This document shows, piece after piece, positions 12,820 to 25,740 of a stretch of DNA of 64,000 nucleotides. Below the pieces are notes generated by a model. That model saw nothing but the letters and a program-made list of their open reading frames with translations. It did no database searches and was not told the origin of the DNA. Every line of letters starts with the position of its first letter. The first letter of the stretch is position 1. The DNA is taken from assembly GCA_036927565.1 (NCBI GenBank), contig JAYESD010000003.1:79529311-79593310 (forward strand), written 5' to 3'. Source of the stretch: Tuctoria greenei. Taxonomy: Eukaryota > Streptophyta > Magnoliopsida > Poales > Poaceae. The translations under genes and the position numbers were made by a program.

Positions 12820-15088
12820 ATGGACAAATACTTTGCAAAACATTGTGTCTTTAGTGGTATTGGATTTTAGGTATGGAAGGCACGTATGGAAGCTTTCATC
12901 CAGGCACAAGGCTTCCCAATAAGGGAAAATGTGTACAAGCCTTACGACGTGCCATCAAACGATCAAGTCACGGCAAAAAACATGAGAGATGTTGATAAGA
13001 ACAACAAGGCTCGTAACTTGATCATACAAGGATTAACTCGAAGCGACTTCGACCGTGTTGCTCACCTCCGATTTGCATATGATGTATGGAAAGCACTCTG
13101 CAACTACGACGAAGGATCCACCAGGATCAAGGAGGTAAGGCAAGACATGTTCAAAAAGGAGTACACGCGCTGTGAGATGCAACCAGGTGAGTCCATCGAC
13201 GATCTCTTTGCTCGCTTTAATAAAATTCTCAACAACTTGCGTAGCGTCAATGTTAATTTTTCAGATGCTGAGAATGCTAGGTAATCACTAAGTGCATTAG
13301 ACATGTCAATTTGGGAGATGAAATTCACATCTACTCGTGAATCTACTGTCATGAGCACACTTACTTTAGATGTTCTATATTCTAAATTGAAAACTCATGA
13401 AATTGACATAATCTCACGTAAGAACCCCAACAAGTCTCTTACATTTTTTTTCTCAACGTGACATGCCTAGCTCCGAACAATCTTCATTTTGTGGAACACT
13501 TGCTTTGTTGTCCTCTCTAACCCTTGAACAGATTGAAGAGTTTCAAGAGGAAGAACTTGCACTCATCTCTACTCGGTTCTCAAAAGCATTGCAAAATGTG
13601 AGAACTAGAAGGAGAGGAAGTGTTGGACCTCAACGATGCTTCGAATGTGGTAAGACAGGACATTTTTGCACGGATTGCCCTAACCTTTCTGATGCTACTT
13701 CCCATGATGAAAAACAAACAAGGACGAAGCACCCCTCTGCAAAAAACAACAAGAAAAAGAAGGGTTTTACAGGGCGCCAATTGGTGAATAGTTTTATCTC
13801 TGCACTTCAAGAAGCGACGTGGACATCAGAAGTGACAAAGATGAAGATGATTTGGCAAACTTGTGATTCATGGCAGGGAAGTCAAGATCAAGTATGGAGG
13901 AGGCAGAGCACAACAGTGAAAATGAAGAGGTATGTCCTACTTGCAAGGAAATGTGTGATGCTATTTCTCGTGCCACTGTTATAGTTAAGAAAAAAGACAA
14001 AAAACTTAGGGACAATGCTGTTAAAATTGAGTCACTATAATATGAAATTAATCGTTTGAAATCTTTTATTCCTAGTGATGATCCTTGTTCCTCATGTGAT
14101 TTAATATATGAACAATTTTCTTCTCTAATAAGTGCACACACCTCTACACTTGATAAACTTGAACTTGAAATTGAAAAGAACAAAAAGATCTGCACTTAAT
14201 GATAAAAACTTGAAAGATGCCTGCTGTTCTACAATTGATTTGCATTGTTCTACTTGTGATGATCTTGATAAGAAACTACAAGATGCTACGAATGAAATTT
14301 CTATATTGAACAATGCTTTACATTCTCATGAAGTTAAATATTGTTACAATTGCAAATTAAAAGGAAAAACTTCATGTGAAAATTGCCTTAATCTGTCAAA
14401 TAAACTTGATGACATGCATAGGACATTAGATCGGTTTTGTAATGCAAATAAGAACCTAAAGCTGCTGCTGAATTCCTCTAAATCTTGCAATGATAAATAT
14501 GGTTTAGGTTTTGATTCTCATGCTCATGCTAAGGTACATCCACCCAGAATTGTAAAGTCATTAGGAAGTGGTTTGATTCAAATAGTTCCTAAACAAAAAG
14601 AAGTGATTTTCAAATCTGCAGGAGTGTTGTCTCATTCAGTTTCAAATAAAAATGTTGCTTGCTCATCTGGACATGAACACAAAGTTAAATTTCATTGTAC
14701 CTACTGTGGTAGAGATGGTCATGTCATAGATTTTTGTTATAGACTAGCTAAACAACAGAAAAGGGAAATAATGATTGCTAGATCTAATAACTTTCATACA
14801 AAATTTGCTGCACATGCTAAACCAAATGATAGGAACATGCAACCTGCTGTAATGAGTCGAAAACATGCAAAGTTTGCTCCCAAACCTACTGTTTTTCGTG
14901 CGACACATGTAACACCTCGTAGGTTAGTAGTTGGGTACAAAAATCCTCAAGCTTTGGCTCATAAACATGCTGTTTTATCTCAGCTTTCGCATGTTACTCC
15001 TGCTGGACGTCGTGTGACTCAATACTGGATTCCTAAGTGCCTTTTGACTAACCCCAGTATTGAGTCAACGACGTATTGTGCTTCTATG
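12820..15088 (+). pseudogene. gag: Broken copia gag, copy B
   Basis: The ATG at 12,820 (MDKYFAKHCVFSG) follows the primer binding site. The frame meets a TAG after GIGF (CAG in copy A) before VWKARMEAF, then a TAA after SDAENAR near 13,282, and frame changes near 13,440 and 13,830. It carries two zinc knuckles, CFECGKTGHFCTDC (about 13,637-13,680) and CTYCGRDGHVIDFC (about 14,700-14,740), which bind the element RNA in the family. Between them is a lysine-rich and helical region. It ends at TAG 15,089-15,091, in frame with pol. Confidence 0.9.
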
Positions 15089-15091
15089 TAG

Positions 15092-18000
15092 GTTACACAC
15101 TTGAGGAAGGAGAACATTTGGATTGTGGATTCAGGTTGCTCATGCCACATGACTGGTGACAAAGAATGGTTCTCCTCCCTCTCGTTCGTGTCACGTGTAG
15201 AGAATGTTACTTTTGTCGGTAATTCTTCAACTCCTATAATTGCTAAAGGTTCAGTTAGAGTAAATGATCACTACACTTTGAAGGATGTGGCACTTGTCAA
15301 AAATTTGAAATACAACTTGCTTTCTGTTTCACAGTTGCTAGATGAAATTCTGGAAATTATTTTCAATAAAAATTGCTGCAAAGTTGTAGGTACAAATAGT
15401 GAGCTTATTTTTAACATGTCTCGATTTGGAAGAGTTTTTAAATCTGATTTTGATATGTCTTCTTCTAAGCATAGGTGTCTAGCTGCTAATGTTACCAAAG
15501 ACTTATATTTTTGACATCGTAGACTTGGTCACGTAGGCTTTGATCATCTCACGCGTGTTAGTGCTCTTGATCGCATACGTGGGCTGCCTAAGCTGAAAGG
15601 GGACAAAGAAATTGTGTGCTCTTCTTGTATACATGCTATGATGGTTGCAGGTTCACAAGCTCCTCTCACAATGACCATGACAGCTGAACCGGGTCAACTT
15701 TTGCATCTTGACACCGTAGGGCCTTCAGTGTTCAATCCTTCGGAGGTAAATGGTATGTTCTTGTGATTGTTGATGACTATTCTAGATATTCGTGGGTTTA
15801 TTTTATGGCATCTAAGAATGAAGCTTTTAGTCACTTCAGAACTTTATTTCTTAGATTATTAATTGACCACTCAAGATCTTTAAGAGCAATTAGAAGTGAT
15901 AATGGAACTGAATTTAAAAATCAATCCTTCGATCATTTTTGTGTGGAAAAAGGAATAGATCATAAATTTTGTTCACCATATGTACCTCAACAAAACAGTG
16001 TTGTAGAGAGAAAGAACAAAACCTTAGTTGAGATGGCTAGGACTATGCTTGACGAATATAAAACTCCTAGAAAGTTTTGGGCAGATGCAATTGCAACCAC
16101 TTGTTATGTTTCAAATCGTGTTTTCTTGTGTGCTAGGCTAGGAAAAACACCATATGAGCTTCGGTTTGGACATAGGCCTAGTTTCACACACTTTAGGGTC
16201 TTTGGTTGCAAATGCTTTGTTAAGAAACATGGTAATCTTGATAAATTTGAAGCTAGATCTGTTGATGGCATGTTTCTTGGTTATCCTTCTCATACTAGAG
16301 GCTAACGTGTGCTTTTACTTGACACTAACAAAATTGTGGAGACTTGTGAGGTTTCTTTTGATGAAGCTAGCCCAGTTACTATCTCAAATATTCCAGGTCC
16401 AGATCCATATCCGTAGGGGGAGAGTATTTTCATTGAAGATGAGGAAGAAGAGGTGCTGCTGCCCAAAAATTCAGCAGCTAATGACATTGTTCCAACTCCT
16501 GATTTGGATTCACAACCAGCACCGACGACCACCATTGCTGGTCCAGATCGTCCTCAAGTCACAAGCTCATCGATTTGTGATGAACATGAAAAAGAAGAAT
16601 CTTGTGAAGTGTCCACTCCCCTATGGGTTCTCAAAAGTCAGAAGCTTGCACGAACGAGTCACACGGTCCAGGTTTTGCGATCCAAAATCTCATGCTCATT
16701 CTGCTTTTGTTGCTTCTTTTGAACCCAAAGATATATCACACGCACTCATTAATGAATCTTGGATTATTGCCATGCAAGAAGAGTTATCAAATTTTGAAAG
16801 AAATAATGTTTGGGAACTTGTACCTGCACCTCAAGGTCACACTTTAATTGGAACAGAATGGGTGTTTAAAAATAGACACAGTGAGGATGGGGTTGTTGTT
16901 AGGAATAAGGCTAGGTTGGTTGCTCAAGGTTCCACACAAGTTGAGGGTCTAGATTTTGATGAAACTTTTGCTCCTGTTGCTAGATTAGAAGCCATAAGAA
17001 TTTTGTTCGCTTTTGCTGCATCTAAAGGTTTCAAGTTATATCAAATGGATGATAAAAGTGTCTTTCTTAATGGCTACATAGATGAGGAGGTTTATGTCAA
17101 GCAACCACCGGGTTTTGATAATCCAAATTTTCCGAATCATGTTTACAAACTGTCCAAAGCCTTATACGGTCTCAAACAAGCCCCTAGAGCGTGGTATGAC
17201 AGGTCAAAAACATTCTTACTTGAAAAGGGGTTTACCATGGGCAAGGTTGATAAACCTCTTTTTGTGCTTAAGCATGGCAATGACTCATTATTCGTTCAAG
17301 TGTATGTGGATGATATTATCTTTGGTTGTGCTTCTCATGATCTTGTGTCCAAGTTTTCAACTATGATGAGTTCAGAATTTGAGATGAGTATGATGGGAGA
17401 ACTCACATACTTTTTGGGGCTGCAAATCAAGCAAACCAAGGAGGGAACCTTTGTACATCAAACGAAGTATACAAGAGACCTTCTTAATCGCCTCAACCTG
17501 GAAAAAAGCAAGCCTCTTCAAACACCAATGGGTACAACAACAACACTTGATCTTGATGAAGATGGTGACCCGGTCAATCAAAAAGAATATAGAAGCTTGA
17601 TTGGATCACTTTTGTACCTCATTGCATCAAGAACGGACATACAATTCAGCGTATGTCTTTGTGCACGATTTCAAGCTTCCCCACGTGTTTCACGTTGTCA
17701 GGCCTCAAAAGAATTCTCAAGTACTTACATGAAACTCAAGAATTTGGCATTTTTCTTCCTTCTTCCTCAACTGTTACTATGAAAGCTTTTTTGGATGCTG
17801 ATTTTGGGGGTTGTAGGATTGATAGGAAAAGTACTTTGGGTGATTGTCATTTTCTTGGTAATTCCCTTGTTGCTTGGTCCTCTAGAAAACAAAACTCAGT
17901 TCCACAATCCACAGCCGAATCTGAATATGTAGCTGCTGCTAGTGCTTGCTCACAAATTCATTGGATTGTTCTAACACTTAAGGACTATGGGGTTGATCTA

Positions 18001-18255
18001 GATAGTCTTCCATTGTTTCGTGATAACACTAGTGCTATTTGCATTGCTAAAAATCCCTTGCAACATTCGAGAACAAAGCACATTGACATTAGGTATCACT
18101 TTCTCCGTGATAATGTTGAAAAAGGAAACATTGTGCTTCACCATGTAGATACCGAACAATTATTGGCTGACATTTTCACAAAACCTTTGGATTTCACTCG
18201 TTTTTGTTACATTCGTAGTGAAATAGGGGTTATGCATCCTCATGGCTTAAATTGA
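15092..18255 (+). pseudogene. pol: Broken copia pol (PR-IN-RT-RNase H), copy B
   Basis: Protease with IWIVDSGCSCHM (near 15,116); gag-pre-integrase zinc finger HRRLGHVGFDHL (15,516 on, just after a TGA in place of a probable Trp); integrase D,D,E with IVDDYSRY, IRSDNGTEF and VVERKNKT (15,763-16,030); reverse transcriptase from about 16,640 with FDETFAPVARLEAIR and YVDD (17,303-17,314); RNase H with STAESEYVAAASA, ending LADIFTKPLD...GLN. It is broken by a frameshift in the integrase start near 15,730, a TAA near 16,303, and frame changes near 16,640 and 17,690. Family knowledge: this polyprotein matures the particle, copies the RNA and integrates the cDNA. Confidence 0.93.
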
Positions 18256-19289
18256 GGGGGAGTTTTGAAACTTGGGAAGTCTATGCGTGAATCTAAAATT
18301 AAAATAATATGAGCATAGTATTTCATACATATATTAATTTGTGATTCCTTTTACATAATGAAAGTTCTTACTTCATTAGTCGTGGATACATTTAGTAGTT
18401 TTTGCCATGACTAGTAATTGGAATAATTACTTACACTAAATTTTGTCATGATCGAACTTTCTTGCAGTTTTGAACTTGTTGCATGATCACAAGTGCTTTT
18501 AATCATAAAAAATTAATCAATCAACTATCCACATGTTGAGATTTTATGATAAAATAAAAATGAGAAAAGATAAAGAGAATATGAATGCATCACACTTCTT
18601 CTTTTGAGATGGCTTATCATTGCACTTAGATATGAACTTAGAAGAAGTTGTGTATGACTAAAACCATGACCTTCAGCTTTTGATTGTCAAATGACATAGG
18701 CTTGGCTTGGTTGGTTAGAATAAGGCATATGCAGCATATAATCTCTTGCAAATGTTATATGATCAGAATTTGTGCTTTAAATAATATTGAAAAATGAAAA
18801 CTGCAGCAACAAGTGTCATGCTTTCAGATTTTGAAATGGTTAAGTTTGTGAGATCATGATTTGCTTAAATTGAAAATTACACTTGATCTCTTGCATGGCT
18901 TACACTACTTTATGTATTTCATTTATGTGATAGTGTAAGTTACTTGATAGTATGACTTGGATAAGCTTTGTTTTATATGTATGTGTTACAATATACTCAT
19001 CACAATTGAAAATTCTCTTTTGAACCTTGCTGAATACATTGTCAAAGGGGGAGAAATTGATCACACATTGCACACATTCACAAGTGTTTTGGCACAATTC
19101 TTCTCAAAGGAGAATTATTGTTTTTCTTATCATTTTATTTCTGATTTACAAAGGGGGAGAAATAAGTATAGGGGGAGAAATATTTGTTTTGAAATTTATT
19201 TCTTTCTCATTTGATTGTTTTCAAAACTTTTCATAAGCCAATGTTCGGATTTTAAGTGGTGCTGCCAATACATTGATCAAGGAGGAGAT
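18256..19289 (+). other. Spacer after pol in copia B with repeated polypurine tracts
   Basis: AT-rich sequence with no domain. It has several purine tracts: GAGGGGGAG right after pol (18,255-18,263), AAAGGGGGAGAAA near 19,045, the same near 19,151, GGGGGAGAAA near 19,170, and the probable functional tract AAGGAGGAGA directly before the 3' LTR (19,279-19,288). Repeated tracts are a known Sirevirus trait. No envelope-like protein is recognisable. Confidence 0.75.
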
Positions 19290-20926
19290 ATTGAGACCTA
19301 TGTGTGCTGAATACATTGGCTTTGACGATAAAAGTTTTGAATTTTGCCAAAACACCCGTCTCATCAAGGTCCGACTCTAGGTCCGAGCTCCTTCAAGGTC
19401 CGACTATAGGTCCGGCTTGTTTTGTGTAGCTCCGATGCTAGGTCCGACTAGCTTTGGTAAGCTCCAGAGCTAGGTCCGACTAGCTTTTGTAAGCTCCAGT
19501 GCTAGGTCCTGCTAGCTTTGGTAAGTCCCGTTTCAAGGTTCAGTTAGTTTTGGCAAGGTCCGAAGCTAGATTGCAGCGGTTCTTCTTTTACTTTGAAATG
19601 ATTCGAACTTGCTTTACATCTATGGAAATTTTGCTTAGTATTATTTTACTAGGTTTTTGGTGTGTTTTGGTGGGTATGGTTGATATCTTTTTGCTATGGT
19701 TTGCAACAGGCTTATGTGAGGTGCTCACGTAAGGTGTTGTGCTTTTCGGAACTAACGTGAGTCAAGTTGAGGACTTGTGCTTGAAAGTATCGGTTGTTTA
19801 TTCATATGAAGGTTATTTGAGTTCAAGATATGGCTGGTGACGAGATCCATTGAACTAGTCTTAGGGAGAAGATGAGGTTCAACAACCAAGTTCTGGAGGA
19901 ATTGTCATCGCGTAGTATGTTTGAATCAAGAACAGTGCATATGAAAGTATCATGGACGTCGTTGAACGATGTTTGCACGTGTGCAAGTCATGGACGTGGA
20001 TATATGGTTCCAAGGCATGATGATGAGTTTTGGACGTAAAAAATTGGTTGGAAAGGTCCAACCGACTAGATTATGGACTCAGGCTGCGGCTGAATCGGGT
20101 TTGACTCAAATATGGAAAGATTTGAGTTGGTTATGATAGGATTTCGTGTGGGTCACGGAGTTCGGTTATTTTAGAAATGTGGTATATGTTCCTAAGGTGT
20201 TTGGAAGTCTTAAAATTTGCTCCTGTCTACGTATGGAAGAGTCTTGAGCAGTTATGGAAAGTTTCGGTTGAATCTGAGTAGGATTTGAGTCCAAGTTAGG
20301 ATTGGGTTGGCCTAAGGGCTTGTTATATAAGCGAGGGAGGCCAGAGCTTGTGGTGTACGAATTTGGGGCTGTTCCTTTTGTGGTTTGATCAATAAAATTC
20401 GTAGTTTAAAGGAACTTATGTGCCTTGTTCATCCGACTTGTTTTAGACAAGTTTTTCTTATCGAGTTTCTACACAAGACTACTTTGCTTTGGTGGTTTTA
20501 TCATAACTCAAGTTTTACAGATCTAATTCACATGATTCTTTTTGGGTTGTCTTCAAAACTTGATTATCTATCATCTTTGAAAATTTCACAGTCATTGCAT
20601 TTTTGTTTTTGGATCTACACGAGTTTCTTTTAGTGTTGCAGATCTGGTTTTTCTCGGGTAGAAAAGATTGACCTTCATTCAATCTTTCAATCGTAACTTG
20701 AGTTTTTCTCGACGGTTTTTTGTGATTATTGTTATCGTGTCTCCGTGACTTGATTCTCCAAAATCTATACTGGTTTTGTCACGATTTATCACGTTTAGAT
20801 TAGTCGCACACACGATTTCTTAACAGATTGATTTTCTACTGAGGGGTTTTTGTTGTTCCGCTAAAAAAGTTTTAAATCTACCATTCACCCCCTCTGGTAG
20901 CTTTTCACGTGCTTTTCGATCGTACA
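19290..20926 (+). repeat. 3' LTR of copia B
   Basis: Collinear with the 5' LTR, 1637 bases, ending TACA. The first bases read ATTGAGACC instead of TGTGAGACC, so its TG end has mutated. It is followed by CAAAT, the target duplication. Confidence 0.92.
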
Positions 20927-22708
20927 CAAATGCAATGAGAATTAAGGGAAATTTTTTTGGTTTGCATTATGAAGATGAATTCAAGTGGTTACGCCCAAGG
21001 TTCATATCAAATAAATTTATTTCCTAATTAAAAATTTTAGTTTTATGATGGTTGGAAATTTTACTTTCCAACATGCAGGTGTGAAAATTCAAACATGCTA
21101 ACTTCAAATGTAAAGGTTTATGGGAATTTAAAATATGCAATTGGGAAATTATATATGAGATAACTACCAATTAAGCTATTGGCAAGGACTCACTGAATTT
21201 TTGAAGTCTGATGAGCAGGACTTACCTCTCTCCTGTTTAGCCTGATGATGTGTCGTCCATGCCCAAAGATGAAGGCATGGATGGCTTACCTTGTTAGCAA
21301 GCCAATCATCCTTGGGCTACCATCTTGGACAAGTGGGGCCCATGGTGGCCCGACCTCATCATTGCTTTGATGAAGACTTTTTGATGTTGCGACAACTTTT
21401 TCCTTTTAAAGATACTCTTTCATGAACATGGTGAGGCTTCTCCTTCTTCGGCCATTCAATTGTTGGCGACTTAGTGGACGTGGGCCATTTGGATGGCCCT
21501 GGATTCTCCGTCTTCTTAGAATGTAATTGTTGATGACATGAGGAAGTCTCCTCATTCGCAATGAGATTGTCCACTTATGGGCGATGTTACTTCGACCTCC
21601 AAGGTATTCTTTTGATCCAACCCATGCTTGATCTAGGATCAAGAGGCTTCCTTGGGCATAATGACATGTGGACTTCACAATCAAACAAGAAACGCTTAAT
21701 CCACAGTGTCGTTTGCCCAAAGTTGCACGGGTTTGGTTGAAGTGTAGGGTTCAACAAGTGATTGTGGAACCCTTGGATCTTGAATGCTTTTCAATGTGGT
21801 TTGTCCTTGGCCAAATGCTTCATGAGCATGTGTTCGATTTCTCCTTGGCCATGGACAAGATACATCAAGGTAGGCTAGTTGAAGTTGAACTCGTTAGAAT
21901 TCAAATTCATATAGCCTCCTTGATTGTATTGATTCCACTTTTGACCTCCTTGTTGGTGGTGGTCTTTGGAGTTGTTTCGAAATGAAGGATCCTCATGGGT
22001 CTTAGGGAATTAAATCCCCAAGGGTCCCATGTTGACATGGATTCTCACAAGACATATGAATATCCATGGCTTGGATCATCCAAGCACCTCTCCATTGGCT
22101 TGACCTTCTTTATCTTTCAAGTGGAGGTCTAGTTCCGTGGTTAGCGTGTCCACCTTGTCAATGGTGTGCATGCCATACCAACAGAACTGCAACATTCATG
22201 GATCCACCCCTTTGAATAGTGACCTTCCTCTCAATTAAATCTTCATCCATGTCATGATCATTGAGAAGATGTCACCTCCAACTTCAGCAGGAATTTGATC
22301 ACGGGCCAATGAAATCATCCCGTTGTAGGAGTGTTGGATGATGAACCAAATTTCCATCCCCATGCTGAAGGCAAACCAAGATATAATCTTGGAGCCTCCC
22401 CCAAGATTTGGGAATAGATGCCTTTGTCTCCTACCGGAAGCTGGAGAATCATTCTGTTGTGGACAACGATGTTGCCCAACGGGAAGAATTTTTGGAGGAA
22501 CGCCTTAATGTACTAATGGAGTTAAGCTCTTGCGCCCCCTTTTGGGTTTCCCATAGAGTGGGCTAGTCAAACACTACCTTATTTTCACACAATGTGAAAA
22601 CAAAGAAAAGGTAATCTTGTCTAATAACCACTAGTACCTATAACTTAATCATAAGTGACAGCTATCCTTAACTTCTCTGCCTTGCCTGGCAACAATGTCG
22701 GAAATGCT
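20927..22708 (-). other. Right interior and decayed primer site of element C
   Basis: It starts with the second CAAAT of the copia B target duplication (20,927-20,931). No conserved protein domain is visible. Near the right end, 22,688-22,702 on the minus strand reads TCCGACATTGTTGCC, close to the Gypsy primer binding site TCTGGCGCCGTTGCC with five changes, four of which are transitions. Confidence 0.65.
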
Positions 22709-24212
22709 TGTTGATATTTCTTAACACCAAAAATCATTTCTGGTAGGAGATGAGATCCGCAAGTGCACGGAAGACCGTTGTAGTATTTCACCAAAGAGTA
22801 TTCCAAAGGGTATCGTATTTATCCCAAAGGAAGGAGGTGAAGTGAGATAAACACTATTCTTATGATCCAGTTATAGGGTACTAAGTATTTTTCAGAACAG
22901 GATTAAGATGATAATAAGGGTAGTGTGACACACACCTAAGCAAACTACTCTAAAGGTAAGAATGTCTTAGTGGAGGATAGGTTAGTGATGGATCTACTCC
23001 TACCGTGCTTTAGGTATTCATATACAGAGTCAACTAGTGGACAAATGGCTATGCTAACTACGAGTACTAGGGCCTAGCGGTCCAACATATCGGGCACGGG
23101 TTTACCCCTAAGAATATCAGGATGATTCCTGCCACGAGCTTGCGGTGTAGCCGAATGTGGGGGATTACAATGGATGGACAGGGCTATCACCACCTGCCGC
23201 CTACCCCTACAAACTGTGGGTCTATGAGACATCCAACGCTACTTAACTATTTAAGCACCACACTTACACTTCACCTTAAGAGCCATGGTACAAATATCTT
23301 CTTAACGCAATGACTAACCTAAACATCGTCAGAACCAATGTTGGGACCAATCACTTAATTACTCATATTAACATAATCATATTAATACATAATTAGACTA
23401 TAGTCATGGTATGATGTTTATGATGATATAATAAAGGTATTATAACTAGATCATAACAACGTCTACACCTAACACATACATGGACTCCACAACCAAACAA
23501 GAAACGCTTCATCCAAGAATATGAATAAATAAAGACTAATGATATTAATAATAAGCATAATGTCACAAATACAAGAAAAGATACATGAGCCATACCTTTC
23601 CCAATTTGGACTTGGGACTACAGGCTCCTCTCTATAGCCTAACATCCACTAAGGGACTAAGAGCACTAGTGTAATATAAGAGAGGATGCTTGATTGGTGT
23701 GTGTGAGAGGTGAGGCACCCCCAATTTATACACGGAGCATAGGTGGTCCCCCCCACAATTACCACATGAACCAGTCTTCACCACCTTTGTGGAGCTGGTA
23801 GGAGCCAACATGTGGAGGATGACTGGGTTTTGCGCCAGGGCCAAGTCGGTCGACTAGCGGGGGGTGGGGGGGTCCCGCGGACCTGGTCCTAGCCCCTTTT
23901 TAGGTGTGCTTCCACAGGGTGACCTCCAGGTAGGCCCTTATTCCCTTCCTGGGTGATACACCATTTGATCTCCTCAGATACGCCTGGGAATGAGTTATGG
24001 ATCCATGTGGTGCCACGTGTCATCTCGTGATTTGTTGGGGTGGTACTTTTTAGTTCGCTCACTATCCATCATTTCTGCATAAAAACTCCTGCATGCACTA
24101 TTTCTCCTAGTACAAGTGAAATTATGTTAAATCTAACTATGATCCATGTGAGAAATATTTGTTCCCTCACATAATTGAAAAATATTGACGGTCGAAATTG
24201 GTAAATAATGGC
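22709..24212 (-). repeat. 5' LTR of element C
   Basis: It starts (plus sense) TGTTGATATTTC and matches the LTR at 24,213-25,740 along its whole length, including the block with TATCGTATTTATC and the block with ACCCACAGTTTG-like sequence. Its right end lacks the last ~8 bases of the expected terminus and abuts the next LTR directly. Confidence 0.8.
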
Positions 24213-25740
24213 TGTTGATGTCTACTAACGTTACAGATCATCTCTCGAAAGAGATGACGTCCGCAAGCGCACGAAAACTACCGTGTAGCATTTCACCCAA
24301 GAGTATTCCCAAGGGTATCGTATTTATCTCAAAGGAATGCAATGTAGTAAAGTAAACACTACTCTTATGATCAAGCTATGGGATACTAATCAAATATCAA
24401 GACAGGGGTAAGTTGATGATATATGGGTAGTGTGACACACACCTAAGCAATCTACTCTAAGGGTAAGGTTGTCCTAGCGAGGGTTAGACTACGAGACGGA
24501 GATACTCCTACTATGCTCTAATTACTCATATACATAGCCCAATAAAGTACACATGAATATGCTAATGGTGAATACTAGGGCTTAGTGGTCCAACATATCG
24601 GGCACGGGTTTACCCCTAGCAATACTAGGCGACTCCCGCCAAGAGCCTGTAGCATAAACGAACTTGGAGGATTACAAAGGACAGATAGGTCTGTCACCAC
24701 ATACTGCCTACCTCTTCAATCTGTGGGTCTATGAGACATCCAATGCTACTTAACTATCCTAGGACCATGCTAGCATATTAAGTAAATACCTAAGGGGCCG
24801 CGACACAAGCCATCCTAAGGTAATGAACTAAATCATCGTTGAAACCATGTTGGGACAAAGCACTAACATATTCATATTAACATTATCATGTTATTACCTA
24901 ATTAGACTATAGTGGTGGTGTATGATGTTTATGATAACATGAGAATGGAATTTTGTATAGATCATAACAACATCTACACATTGCACATACATGGACTCCA
25001 CAACCAAACAAGGAACGCTTTGCCCAAGTATATAAATAAATAAAGACTAATAATGATATTATTATAAAACACAAGGTCACAAATACAAGAGAAGATACAT
25101 GAGCCATACCTTTCCCAATTTGGACTTGGGACTAGAGGCTCCTCTCTACAGCCTAACCTCCACTAAGGAACTAGGAGAACTAGTGTATACAATAGAGTGA
25201 TGCTCAAGTGGTGTGCGTTGAAGTGAGGGGTGAGGGGTGAGGGGTCTTATTTATAGCTTGGAGAGCGGTTGGTTCCCGCCGCCAAAAGTGCGCGATCAGT
25301 CACAACTGACTTCTTCAAGTCGGGAGGAGCCAACACATGGAAGCTGACCGAGTTTGAAGGAAAGACCAGGTCGATCGACTAGGGGGGTCGGTCGACCTGG
25401 TAAGTCCTCCAAACCATCTGTGCTTTCTTTAGGTGACTTCCAGGTGGGTCCCATCCCTTGATATGGGTGCTACACCGTTGGATGGACTCGAATACTTCTG
25501 TTTGTGGGCCTTTTGATCCATGTGGTGCCACATGTCGGTGCTTTATTGGTTGGGATGATATTTTATAGGATCCATCCCCTTGTTTCACTTCAATTCTGTA
25601 TAAAATACCTGCATGCACAATTTCTCCAAGTACAAGTCAAAATAAGTTAAATAGAAAGGTGATGTGTGCAAGAAATGATATTCCCTTCACATAATTGAGT
25701 TATATTGACGGGTGAAATTGGTATATAACAGCCATCAACA
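24213..25740 (-). repeat. 3' LTR of element D
   Basis: Bounded by TGTTGATGTC and GCCATCAACA (plus sense), giving TG...CA ends with the inverted TGTTGATG/CATCAACA. The polypurine tract immediately to its right fixes it as the 3' LTR of a minus-strand element. Confidence 0.82.

Larger units (their letters stand above)
11096..20926 (+). mobile_element. Sirevirus-like Ty1/copia retrotransposon, copy B (full length, decayed)
   Basis: A complete structure: 5' LTR 11,096-12,757, primer binding site 12,760-12,771, gag 12,820-15,088, in-frame TAG, pol 15,092-18,255, spacer with several purine tracts, 3' LTR 19,290-20,926. The target duplication CAAAT lies at 11,091-11,095 and 20,927-20,931. In a 160-base sample the two LTRs differ at about 8% of sites, so the insertion is old. 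Several stops and frameshifts in gag and pol make it non-autonomous now. Confidence 0.95.
7367..24212 (-). mobile_element. Non-coding Gypsy-type LTR element C (LARD-like), interrupted by copia B
   Basis: On the minus strand the order is a 5' LTR at 22,709-24,212, a decayed primer binding site (22,688-22,702), a long interior with no retroviral protein domain, a polypurine tract (7920-7934) and part of the 3' LTR (7367-7919). Copia A cuts off the rest of that LTR. Copia B (11,096-20,926) sits inside with target duplication CAAAT. The primer site resembles TCTGGCGCCGTTGCC of Gypsy elements with several transitions, as expected from decay. Without gag or pol it is best called a large retrotransposon derivative that relied on another element's proteins. 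Confidence 0.75.

Noticed and set aside
16154..16640. Open frame upstream of the copy B reverse transcriptase
   Set aside because: The integrase-to-RT connection is encoded in another phase here; this stretch is out of frame and joins the RT only by a chance frameshift.
18256..19289. Envelope-like gene after pol, as in some Sireviruses
   Set aside because: Only short frames without transmembrane or coiled-coil pattern; the region looks non-coding.
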